Part shown: one piece after another, positions 32,633-39,092 of the stretch
Layout of the letters: every line of letters begins with the position of its first letter
Position numbering within the stretch: the first letter of the stretch is position 1
NCBI GenBank assembly: GCA_023432995.1
Contig: JAEZES010000192.1
Location: forward strand, 1 to 39,092
Length of the DNA stretch: 39,092 nucleotides
Source: Pseudomonadota bacterium
GTDB taxonomy: Bacteria; Pseudomonadota; Alphaproteobacteria; Sphingomonadales; Sphingomonadaceae
Direction of reading: 5' to 3'
Notes under the pieces: generated by a model
What the model was told of the DNA's origin: nothing
The model's input: only the letters and a program-made list of their open reading frames with translations
Database searches by the model: none
Made by a program: the position numbers and the translations under genes

Positions 32633-32857
32633 TTAGGGGCGCAGCCTCTTGTACAGCATGAACCCGGCGCCGGCGACGAGCCCGATCGGCCAGGTCACGA
32701 CCGGAAGCAGCGCGCCGGCGAGCGCGCCGACGCCGGCCCCGACCAGCACGGGCTTGGTCGACGGATGCGCCGCCCCTTCCTTGGCCATGCTCTTGATCTC
32801 GGCCGCCGCGTCGGACAGCAGGTCGTCGCCTCGACGGGGTTCGTTGGGATCGGTCAT
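32633..32857 (-). CDS. Small membrane protein, function unknown
   Basis: A 74-residue protein with a charged N-terminus (MTDPNEPRRGDDLLSDAAAE, then IKSMAKEGAAHPSTKP). Two short Gly- and Ala-rich hydrophobic segments (VLVGAGVGALAGALLPVV and PIGLVAGAGFMLYKRLRP) could be a membrane hairpin. Such proteins often lie between glyA and nrdR in sphingomonads. I recognise no domain name. It is 3 bases from glyA and one from nrdR, so it is almost certainly cotranscribed. Confidence 0.75.
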   Translation of the reverse strand: MTDPNEPRRGDDLLSDAAAEIKSMAKEGAAHPSTKPVLVGAGVGALAGALLPVVTWPIGLVAGAGFMLYKRLRP

Positions 32858-32860
32858 CGC

Positions 32861-34198
32861 TTACCTCCCGGGATAGACGGGGAACGCCTCGCAAAGTTCC
32901 GCGACCCGCCGGCGAACGCTTTCCTCGACTTGCGCGTCGCCTTCGTCGCCGTTGCGGCGCAGGCCCTCGAGCACTTCGGCGATCAGCCCGCCGACCTTGC
33001 GGAACTCGGCCGGGCCGAACCCGCGCGTCGTCGCTGCGGGCGTGCCGAGGCGGATGCCCGAGGTCTTCGTCGGCGGCAGCGGATCAAACGGGATCGCGTT
33101 CTTGTTGCAGGTCAGGAACGCGCGGTCGAGGCCGACCTCGGCCGCCTTGCCGGTCACGTCCTTCGGCGACAGGTCGACCAGCATCAGGTGGTTGTCGGTC
33201 CCGCCGGAGACGATCTTGAGGCCGTGCTCCTCGAGGCTCGCGGCGAGCGCCTTGGCGTTCTCGACCACCGAGTGCGCGTAGACCTTGAACTCGGGTCGCA
33301 GCGCTTCGCCGAAAGCCACCGCCTTGGCGGCGATCACGTGCACCAGCGGGCCGCCCTGCATGCCGGGGAACACGGCGGTGTTGAACTTCTTCGCCAGCGC
33401 CTCGTCGTTGGTCAGGATCACGCCGGAGCGCGGGCCGCGCAGGCTCTTGTGCGTCGTGGTGGTCACCACGTGCGCGTGGGGGAACGGCGAGGGATGCGCG
33501 CCGCCGGCGACGAGGCCGGAGAAGTGCGACATGTCGGCCAGCAGGTATGCGCCGACCTCGTCGGCGATCGCGCGGAACGCGGCAAAGTCCCAGTGCCGCG
33601 GATAGGCGGTCGCCCCGGCGATGATCAGCTTCGGCCTGTGCTCGAGCGCCAGCCGGCGGATCTCGTCCATGTCGAGGCGCTGGTCTTCGCGCCGGACACC
33701 ATAGGGCACCGCGTTGAACCACTTGCCGCTCATGTTGACCGGCGAACCGTGAGTCAGGTGGCCGCCCGCGGCAAGGTCGAGCCCCATGAAGGTGTCGCCC
33801 GGGGTCAGCAGCGCAAGGAACACCGCCTGGTTCATCTGGCTGCCCGAATTGGGCTGGACGTTCGCGAACTCGCAGCCGAACAGCTTCTTCGCGCGCTCGA
33901 TCGCCAGCGTCTCGACCTGATCGGCGTATTCGCACCCGCCGTAGTAACGCCGGCCCGGGTAGCCTTCGGCATACTTGTTGGTGAATACCGAGCCGGTCGC
34001 TTCGAGCACCGCCGGGCTGGCGATGTTTTCGCTCGCGATCAATTCGATCCGGTCGCGCTGGCGTCCAAGCTCGCGGCCGATGATCGCCGCGACCTCGGGA
34101 TCGGCCTCGGCGAGGCTGTCGTGCCAGAAGCGCTGCAGCGGATCGTCGGCCGTCACGGGTGCGGTCTCATGGGCGGCTTCCTGGGTAAGCGAACTCAT
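32861..34198 (-). CDS. glyA: Serine hydroxymethyltransferase
   Basis: GlyA interconverts serine and glycine with tetrahydrofolate, the main source of one-carbon units. The 445-residue PLP enzyme has RIELIASENIASPAVLEATG near residue 50 and YPGRRYYGGCEYAD. The PLP lysine is in VVTTTTHKSLRGPRSG. The N-terminus carries about 20 residues more than the E. coli enzyme. The ATG at 34198 is used; internal starts would be possible in that extension. It lies 3 bases from rpiB, and glycine/serine supply fits with serB and purL in the window, but those are not in the same operon. Confidence 0.96.
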   Translation of the reverse strand: MSSLTQEAAHETAPVTADDPLQRFWHDSLAEADPEVAAIIGRELGRQRDRIELIASENIASPAVLEATGSVFTNKYAEGYPGRRYYGGCEYADQVETLAIERAKKLFGCEFANVQPNSGSQMNQAVFLALLTPGDTFMGLDLAAGGHLTHGSPVNMSGKWFNAVPYGVRREDQRLDMDEIRRLALEHRPKLIIAGATAYPRHWDFAAFRAIADEVGAYLLADMSHFSGLVAGGAHPSPFPHAHVVTTTTHKSLRGPRSGVILTNDEALAKKFNTAVFPGMQGGPLVHVIAAKAVAFGEALRPEFKVYAHSVVENAKALAASLEEHGLKIVSGGTDNHLMLVDLSPKDVTGKAAEVGLDRAFLTCNKNAIPFDPLPPTKTSGIRLGTPAATTRGFGPAEFRKVGGLIAEVLEGLRRNGDEGDAQVEESVRRRVAELCEAFPVYPGR

Positions 34199-34201
34199 GT
34201 C

Positions 34202-34645
34202 TCAGGCGTCCTGCGGCATCTTGGAAAGCTTCTCGACCCGGGGGGTGTGGCGCCCGCCGGAAAACTCGGCGTCGAGGAACGCCTCGACGCAGGCCCTCGC
34301 CATGTCCGCGCCGATCACGCGCGAGCCGAGCGCGATGGCGTTGGCGTCGTTGTGGGTCCGCGCGAGCCCTGCCGACAAGGGCTCCGAGACCTGAGCGCAG
34401 CGCACCGCCGGGTTGCGGTTCATGGCAATGGCGATGCCGATGCCGCTGCCGCACAGGGCGATCCCGCGCTCGGCCTCGCCCGCGGCGAGATGCGCGGCGA
34501 GCCGGTAGCCGTAGTCGGGATAGTCGACCGAACCCTCGCCGTGCGTGCCGAGGTCGGCGACTTCGTGCCCGAGGCCGGCCAGCCATTCGGCCAGCTCGGT
34601 CTTGAGCGCCAGCGCGGCGTGGTCGGAGGCGAGGGCGATCTTCAT
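34202..34645 (-). CDS. rpiB: Ribose-5-phosphate isomerase B
   Basis: RpiB interconverts ribose 5-phosphate and ribulose 5-phosphate. The 147-residue protein begins MKIALASDHAALALKTELAE. It has the GIALCGSGIGIAIAMNR active-site segment (catalytic Cys), RTHNDANAIALGSRVIG and RVEKL near the end. The ATG at 34645 is taken from family similarity; the frame extends upstream without a stop. It is the first gene of the minus-strand run rpiB-glyA-(small protein)-nrdR-trmJ type, and is divergent from the sterol-desaturase gene. Confidence 0.93.
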   Translation of the reverse strand: MKIALASDHAALALKTELAEWLAGLGHEVADLGTHGEGSVDYPDYGYRLAAHLAAGEAERGIALCGSGIGIAIAMNRNPAVRCAQVSEPLSAGLARTHNDANAIALGSRVIGADMARACVEAFLDAEFSGGRHTPRVEKLSKMPQDA

Positions 34646-34743
34646 GCGGCGCACATAGGGCCTGCCCGCGCGCCGTGCCACCGCAATTCACCTTTTTTCC
34701 CCGCGAGCGTGGCTATAGGCTCGCAGGTGGAGGACGAGGGGGC

Positions 34744-35898
34744 ATGGCATTGTCGGCGGAACAGGCGATCGCGCGCATCTTCGCCGACGCGGAACCGCGG
34801 CGGTTCGGCACCGGCTGGATCAGCGGCGTGCTCGCGGTCGTGCTCGGAATCCTTTCGGTCTCGGCCGTGCTGTGCCTGCACTTCCCGCAATGGCTGACCC
34901 TTCCCGAGCTGCGCTCGCGCTATCCGCTCGAGCTGGTGCGCCTGGCCATCGACCTCGCGATCCTGACGACGCTGGCGCTCGCCGGGCTGTCGCTGCTCCT
35001 CCGCCGGAGGAAGGCGCTCGGGATCGGCGGGCTGGCGCTCGCGTCCGCCGCGCTGGCGCTCGGCGCGGGCGGCGTCGAGATCGACCGGGCGGGCGAGAGC
35101 GCGGTATACATCGGGCTCGACTGGTTCGTGCTCGGCGTGCTGGCGACCGCGGCGCTGTTCGTGCCGCTCGAGCGCGCCTTCGCGCTCCGCCGCGAACAGG
35201 GCCCGTTCCGCCGGGGGTGGCTGACCGACACCCAGTACTTCTTTATGAGCCACGCGCTGGTCCAGTTGATGAGCGTGCTGGTGCTGGCGCCGGCCGTGGC
35301 CATCGGCGACGTACTGGCCGTGCCGACGCTCCAGCGCGCCGTGCAGGCGCTGCCGCTGCTGGTGCAGTTCGCGCTCTGCGTGCTGCTTGCCGATCTCGCC
35401 CAGTATTGGGTCCACCGCGCGTTCCACGCAGTGCCCTGGCTATGGCGGTTCCACGAAGTGCACCACTCGGCTGAGCAAATGGACTGGATCGCCGGCTCGC
35501 GGCTGCACCTGATCGATGTCGTCCTGACGCGCGGCCTCGTGCTCCTGCCGCTGGTGGTCGCCGGCTTCGACGAGCGCGCGGTTTACGCCTACCTTGCGTT
35601 GGTCTCGTTCCACGCGGTGTTCATCCACGCCAACTTCGCGCCGCGCGCGCGCTGGCTCGAGCGGTGGATAGCCATGCCGCGCTTCCATCACTGGCATCAC
35701 GCGCTCGACGAGAACGCGATCGACCGGAACTTCGCTGTCCACCTGCCGATGCTCGATCGCTGGTTCGGGACGCACTACCTGCCGGGCGATGCGTGGCCGC
35801 AAGGGTACGGCGTTCCCGGCGTGAGCGCACCCGACGGCTATTTCAGTCAGCTGGTGTGGCCGCTGCGCCGGCGGGCGGCATCGCCCGGCCGCGAATGA
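34744..35898 (+). CDS. Sterol desaturase/fatty acid hydroxylase family membrane protein
   Basis: A 384-residue protein with about seven hydrophobic segments. The di-iron histidine cluster of the family is visible in the second half: HRAFH (about residue 225), HEVHHS (about residue 238), and HHWHHA (about residue 318). An extra His-containing stretch, FHAVFIHANF, lies between them. Members hydroxylate or desaturate sterols, carotenoids or fatty acids, or cleave ether lipids; the substrate here is unknown. The ATG at 34744 follows GAGG. Its 3' end overlaps the convergent GMC gene by 56 bases. Confidence 0.88.
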   Translation: MALSAEQAIARIFADAEPRRFGTGWISGVLAVVLGILSVSAVLCLHFPQWLTLPELRSRYPLELVRLAIDLAILTTLALAGLSLLLRRRKALGIGGLALASAALALGAGGVEIDRAGESAVYIGLDWFVLGVLATAALFVPLERAFALRREQGPFRRGWLTDTQYFFMSHALVQLMSVLVLAPAVAIGDVLAVPTLQRAVQALPLLVQFALCVLLADLAQYWVHRAFHAVPWLWRFHEVHHSAEQMDWIAGSRLHLIDVVLTRGLVLLPLVVAGFDERAVYAYLALVSFHAVFIHANFAPRARWLERWIAMPRFHHWHHALDENAIDRNFAVHLPMLDRWFGTHYLPGDAWPQGYGVPGVSAPDGYFSQLVWPLRRRAASPGRE

Positions 35899-37483
35899 GG
35901 TCGGCCGCCTTCTCGCCGATCATCATACAGGCGAGGTTGGGGTTGCCGCGGGGCAGCGCAGGCATGATCGAGGCGTCCGCGACACGCAGGCCGTCGAGTC
36001 CGCGGACCCGCAGCGCGGCATCGACCACCGCTCCCTCGTCGACGCCCATCCGGCAGGTGCCCGCCGGGTGCGCGCGATGCGTCGCATGGCGGCGGACGTG
36101 CTCGGCCAGCTCGGCGTCGCTTAGCAGCGCTTCGCCCGGCCGCGTTTCGCGCGCGATCAGCGCCCGCAGCGGCGGCTGCGCGTAGATCTGCCGGGTCAGC
36201 CGCAGCGAGCGCACCATGCCGTCGAGGTCGCCGGGCTCGGCGAACAGGTTCAGGAAGATCCGCGGAGCATCGCGCGGGTCGGCCGAGCGCAGCCGCACCC
36301 ACCCGCGCGACTTGAGCGGCAGGTAGCCGGTTCGCACCGACAGCATCGCCGGTGGCCGGCGCTGGACCCCGAGGAGCCACAGGCGCGCGTCGCCGCTGAG
36401 CGGGAGACACATCATCTGGATGTCGGGCCGGTCGAGTCCTTCGCTCGAGCGGACGAAGATGTTGGCGACCGTGCCGGTGTACGCGAACGGCCCCCGGCCG
36501 CCCGCGAACCAGCGCGCCGCGGCCCATGCCGCGCGGTCGGCGCGCAGGTGCCGGGTCAGCCCGAGGTCTTCCTTGAGTTCGAACTCGGCGATCACCACCG
36601 GGTGATCGGCGAGCTCGCGGCCCACGCCGGGCAAGTCGTGCAGCGGCTCGATCCCCGTCGCGCGCAGTTCGTCGGCGGGGCCGATCCCCGACAGCATCAG
36701 CAACTGCGGTGAGCCGTAAGCGCCCGCGGCGAGGACGACCTCGCTCGCCGCGCGCACGCTGTGGTGCCGGCCGGCCCGAGCGTATTCCACGCCGACCGCG
36801 CGTCCGCCGCGGACGGCGATGCGCGTAACGAGCGCGCCGGTCGCGACGGTCAGGTTGGCCCGGCGCAGCGCCGGATAAAGGTAGGCCCGCGCCGAGCTCG
36901 AGCGCCGCCCGTCGCCGACGGTCGATTCCATGCGCGAGATGCCGTCCTGCTCCGCCGCGTTGGGATCTTCGCGATAGACAATGCCCGCCGCCTCGGCGGC
37001 CGCACGGAGCGGCTCCCACAGGAGATCGGGGCCGTCCATCCGCGAGATCCGCACCGGCCCGTCGCCGCCGTGCCACTCGCTGTCCCCGCGCCAGTGCGCC
37101 TCGAGCCGCCGGAAGTACGGCAGGACCTCGGCGAAGCTCCATCCCTCGAGCCCGAGCGCCGCCCAGTCGTCGTAGTCGCGGCGGTTGCCGCGCACGGCGA
37201 TCATCGCGTTGACCGACGAGGTCCCGCCGAGCGTGCGGCCGCGCGGGATCGCCAGCCGCCGGCCGTGCAGCGCCGGCTCGGGTTCGGACTCGAACTGCCA
37301 GGTGCCGATCCGTCCGAGCGCGACGCGCGGGAACGCCAGTGGCATCAGCTGCAGCGGATGGCGGTCGCGTGGGCCGGCTTCGAGCAGCAGGACCGACACG
37401 GCCGGATCCTCGCTCAGCCGCGCGGCGATCACCGCGCCCGCCGAACCCGAGCCGATCACGATGTAGTCGTACCCCGCTCCCAT
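35843..37483 (-). CDS. GMC-family FAD-dependent oxidoreductase
   Basis: A 546-residue flavoprotein of the GMC (choline dehydrogenase-like) family. The FAD-binding segment YIVIGSGSAGAVIAARLSED is at the N-terminus. Other marks are GRTLGGTSSVNAMIAVRGNR, the GAYGSPQLLMLSGIGP signature, and HPAGTCRMG with the catalytic-region His. The closing NPNLACMMIGEKAADLIRGR is typical. Members oxidise alcohols, but substrate is not obvious. The ATG at 37483 was used because the FAD motif begins just after it; one 10 codons upstream is an alternative. A terminator-like hairpin lies upstream. Confidence 0.92.
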   Translation of the reverse strand: MGAGYDYIVIGSGSAGAVIAARLSEDPAVSVLLLEAGPRDRHPLQLMPLAFPRVALGRIGTWQFESEPEPALHGRRLAIPRGRTLGGTSSVNAMIAVRGNRRDYDDWAALGLEGWSFAEVLPYFRRLEAHWRGDSEWHGGDGPVRISRMDGPDLLWEPLRAAAEAAGIVYREDPNAAEQDGISRMESTVGDGRRSSSARAYLYPALRRANLTVATGALVTRIAVRGGRAVGVEYARAGRHHSVRAASEVVLAAGAYGSPQLLMLSGIGPADELRATGIEPLHDLPGVGRELADHPVVIAEFELKEDLGLTRHLRADRAAWAAARWFAGGRGPFAYTGTVANIFVRSSEGLDRPDIQMMCLPLSGDARLWLLGVQRRPPAMLSVRTGYLPLKSRGWVRLRSADPRDAPRIFLNLFAEPGDLDGMVRSLRLTRQIYAQPPLRALIARETRPGEALLSDAELAEHVRRHATHRAHPAGTCRMGVDEGAVVDAALRVRGLDGLRVADASIMPALPRGNPNLACMMIGEKAADLIRGRAMPPAGAAATPAD

Positions 37484-37510
37484 CGGCGGCGATCCTGCCC
37501 GTTCGGGCGG

Positions 37511-37548
37511 CAAAGCAAAAGCCCCGGCGGCGCAAGGCCGTCGGGGCT
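37511..37548 (-). terminator. Rho-independent terminator between CAP gene and GMC gene
   Basis: The minus-strand stem AGCCCCGACGGC/GCCGCCGGGGCT (12 pairs, one mismatch, 5-base loop) is followed by TTTTGCTTT. It is 136 bases past the CAP-gene stop and 28 bases before the GMC start, so it shields the GMC gene. Two smaller hairpins precede it (37559-37574 and about 37591-37614). Confidence 0.8.
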
Positions 37549-37684
37549 CCTGAAAACATCTTCGATCTCTCGAAGTTGTCTCATAACCGAAGGATTTTCA
37601 TCATTCGGTATGACTGTAACGGCCGAGGCGCGGGTCGGTTCCCGGACGTCCGAAAAGAAATTGCGGCGCCGGCGATTCCGGCGG

Positions 37685-38206
37685 TCAGAGGACCGATTGC
37701 CCGACCACGTTGCCGGGCTGGAGGTAGCGACAGACCAGCACGTCTTCGCGCTCGCCCCGCGCCAGCGCGCAGCCGACGTCGGTCGTCCGGCGCCAGATCA
37801 CCTGCGTGTAGTGGCTGACGTCGCGCGCGTCGCCGCTGGTGCTGTTCTGCGGGTACGCGCCCGGCTTGAAGTGACGGCGTTCGGCCAGCCACAGGCCGAC
37901 CATCCGCTCGGGGGTGAACCGTCCCGGCGTGCCGCCCCACAGGTTCTCCCCCGTGCGGCCGCGCTCTGCCAGCGGCGCGTGCTCGAACCGGCCGGTTTCG
38001 GCGAGGTGTCCGGCCCACCGGCCGGCCTCCGCGGCGAGCTGAGCGTTCCACCGCAGCGGCGTCAGCCCGAGCGCGGCGCGCTCCTCGTTATGGCTCGCAA
38101 GCAGTCGCTGGTCGAACTCGTGAATCCCGTCCGCCGCGCCGACGAGCGCCGGCGTGGCAGCGAACAGAAGGACGGCGGCGGCGCGTCGCAGGTTGGCTCG
38201 TGGCAT
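37685..38206 (-). CDS. CAP (SCP/PR1)-domain exported protein
   Basis: A 173-residue protein. A signal peptide (MPRANLRRAAAVLLFAATPA, then LVGA) is followed by a CAP domain. The domain includes LLASHNEERAALGLTPLRWN, AETGRFEHAPLAERG, TGENLWGG and HYTQVIWRRTTDVGCALARG, with DVLVCRYLQPGNVVG at the end. The cysteines GCALA and LVCRY fit the fold's usual pair. Bacterial CAP proteins are secreted and their role is poorly known. The ATG at 38206 is preferred for the signal peptide. It lies 63 bases from the L,D-transpeptidase gene on the same strand. Confidence 0.9.
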   Translation of the reverse strand: MPRANLRRAAAVLLFAATPALVGAADGIHEFDQRLLASHNEERAALGLTPLRWNAQLAAEAGRWAGHLAETGRFEHAPLAERGRTGENLWGGTPGRFTPERMVGLWLAERRHFKPGAYPQNSTSGDARDVSHYTQVIWRRTTDVGCALARGEREDVLVCRYLQPGNVVGQSVL

Positions 38207-38269
38207 GGACAAATCTCCCGCGTCTCGGCGGGTTTGCCCTTGAATGACCAACAAATGGTGAAGGCGAGC

Positions 38270-38899
38270 TCAGCTCGCTGCGCGGGCCTGCCGCTCCGTT
38301 GACCGGACGATCCGCACCGTGTCGCCGACTTGCGCAGCCGTGAACAGCCGCTCGGCGAAGGCCTCGGGCACGCCGATGCAGCCGTGGGTGGCGCGTCCGC
38401 GGCGCACGTCGCTGGCATGGATCGCCACGCCGTCGCCGGTCAGCCACAGCGTGTAGGGCATCGGCGCGTCGTAGGCCTGCGAGTGATGGTGCCGCGCCTT
38501 GGCCCGGATCGGGTGCTCGCCGAGCGGCGTCTCGTAGGCGTCGGCGCCGTACAGCACCACCGTGCTGGCGATCTCGTGGCCCGAGCGGAACACCGACAAC
38601 ACCTGGGTGCGCAAGTCGACGACGATCTCGACCGGTCCCTCGGGCACGCCGCGGTCGCGCCAGACGAACTGGCCGTAACGCAGCGGCCCGTCGATCCGCA
38701 GCAGCGAGCGCGTCCCGGTCGGGACCAGCCCCGCCGCCGTCGCTTGGGCCAGTGCGGCCGGCTGCAGGACGATGCGGTCGCGGGGGGCCTCGGTGCGTTT
38801 TGGAGCTTCGGCGCCAGGTGCAGGAGCAGTCCCCCGCGCGGTCAGCGCGGCGGCCACCAGCGCCACGGCCGCGAGCGCGGCCGCTAGCAGGAAGCGCAT
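38270..38899 (-). CDS. L,D-transpeptidase (YkuD domain) family protein
   Basis: A 209-residue protein with a signal or anchor segment (MRFLLAAALAAVALVAAALT). The YkuD domain runs from about residue 90. Its catalytic segment, HASDVRRGRATHGCIGVPEA, contains the Cys of the HxxxxxxxxxxxHGCI pattern. Members cross-link peptidoglycan stems (3-3 bonds) or attach lipoproteins to it. The N-terminal region (about residues 45-75) is unassigned. Its start overlaps the end of the PEP-CTERM gene by 16 bases. Confidence 0.9.
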   Translation of the reverse strand: MRFLLAAALAAVALVAAALTARGTAPAPGAEAPKRTEAPRDRIVLQPAALAQATAAGLVPTGTRSLLRIDGPLRYGQFVWRDRGVPEGPVEIVVDLRTQVLSVFRSGHEIASTVVLYGADAYETPLGEHPIRAKARHHHSQAYDAPMPYTLWLTGDGVAIHASDVRRGRATHGCIGVPEAFAERLFTAAQVGDTVRIVRSTERQARAAS

Positions 38900-39090
38900 C
38901 GCGTTCCCGGGTGTGCAGCCGGGCGGCGCTTGCGCCGTCTCAGCCCGAAGCCGACCAGCCCCATGCCGATGAGCATCGTCGCCCAGGTGCCCGGCTCGGG
39001 GACCGCCCCCGGTCCCGGCGGAATGATCGTTTCACCGGTGTCGTCTTCGCCACCGGGTCCGCCCGGACCGCCTCCGCCGCCTGGCCCACC
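38884..39090 (-). CDS. PEP-CTERM protein, C-terminal part only, cut by window edge
   Basis: The 68 visible residues are a Gly/Pro-rich spacer (GGPGGGGGPGGPGGEDDTGE) followed by VPEPGTWATMLIGMGLVGFG and LRRRKRR. The PEP motif, hydrophobic helix and Arg-rich end form the PEP-CTERM sorting signal, read by an exosortase that is not in the window. The Arg-rich segment is followed by 13 more residues before TAG, which is longer than usual. The main domain lies beyond the edge, so function is unknown. Its stop is inside the L,D-transpeptidase coding region. Confidence 0.85.
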   Translation of the reverse strand, partial: GGPGGGGGPGGPGGEDDTGETIIPPGPGAVPEPGTWATMLIGMGLVGFGLRRRKRRPAAHPGTRCASC

Positions 39091-39092
39091 AC

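Noticed and set aside
32258..34897. An 879-codon plus-strand frame opposite nrdR, glyA and rpiB
   Set aside because: All three minus-strand genes are well recognised, and the plus frame has no domain.

Overview
This window is high-GC DNA from an alphaproteobacterium, most likely a member of the Sphingomonadales (Sphingomonadaceae or Erythrobacteraceae). That placement rests on the products and their style: a 745-residue PurL, a PEP-CTERM tail of the PEPGTWATMLIGMGLVGFGLRRR type, a DUF481 outer-membrane protein, small exported proteins with a C-x-x-TGS-...-C-...-W pattern, and REP-like palindromes built on TCATCCCGGCGAAAGCCGGG. No 16S rRNA is present, so the assignment is an inference.

Layout. 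Positions 1-10000 hold recJ (cut by the left edge), a MOSC protein and a branched-chain amino-acid cluster on the minus strand: miaA, ilvB, ilvN, ilvC, a lipoprotein of the I78 inhibitor type, a YceI protein and leuA. Two regulatory layouts stand out there: a short Leu-rich, probably leaderless, peptide ORF upstream of leuA, and a terminator hairpin that abuts the ilvB ribosome-binding site. Positions 9918-15300 hold serB, two membrane proteins, a DUF3052 pseudogene broken by several frameshifts, and purL. Positions 15556-25732 are mainly plus-strand housekeeping genes: xseB, ispA, a small lipoprotein, coaD, a cyclophilin, queA, an ABC-2 exporter pair, a DUF481 protein, tgt and an S9 peptidase. 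rpsD follows on the minus strand.

Positions 26590-31343 are the unusual region. Four tandem minus-strand copies of a small exported Cys-containing protein lie here. Copies 1 and 2 are intact, copy 3 has a one-base deletion, and copy 4 is split by a 2979-bp transposable element. The element has 18-bp perfect inverted repeats and an 8-bp target duplication (TTTTCTTT). It carries an IS1595-type transposase, a translationally coupled DNA methyltransferase fused to an Mrr-like nuclease domain, and a complete tRNA-like gene with anticodon CGU. Removing the element and one copy of the duplication restores copy 4 in frame.

The right part holds a compact minus-strand operon rpiB-glyA-(small membrane protein)-nrdR-trmJ, a sterol-desaturase-family membrane protein, a GMC oxidoreductase, and a cell-envelope set: a CAP-domain protein, an L,D-transpeptidase and a PEP-CTERM protein cut by the right edge. 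Apart from the element, all non-coding gaps are shorter than 300 bases.
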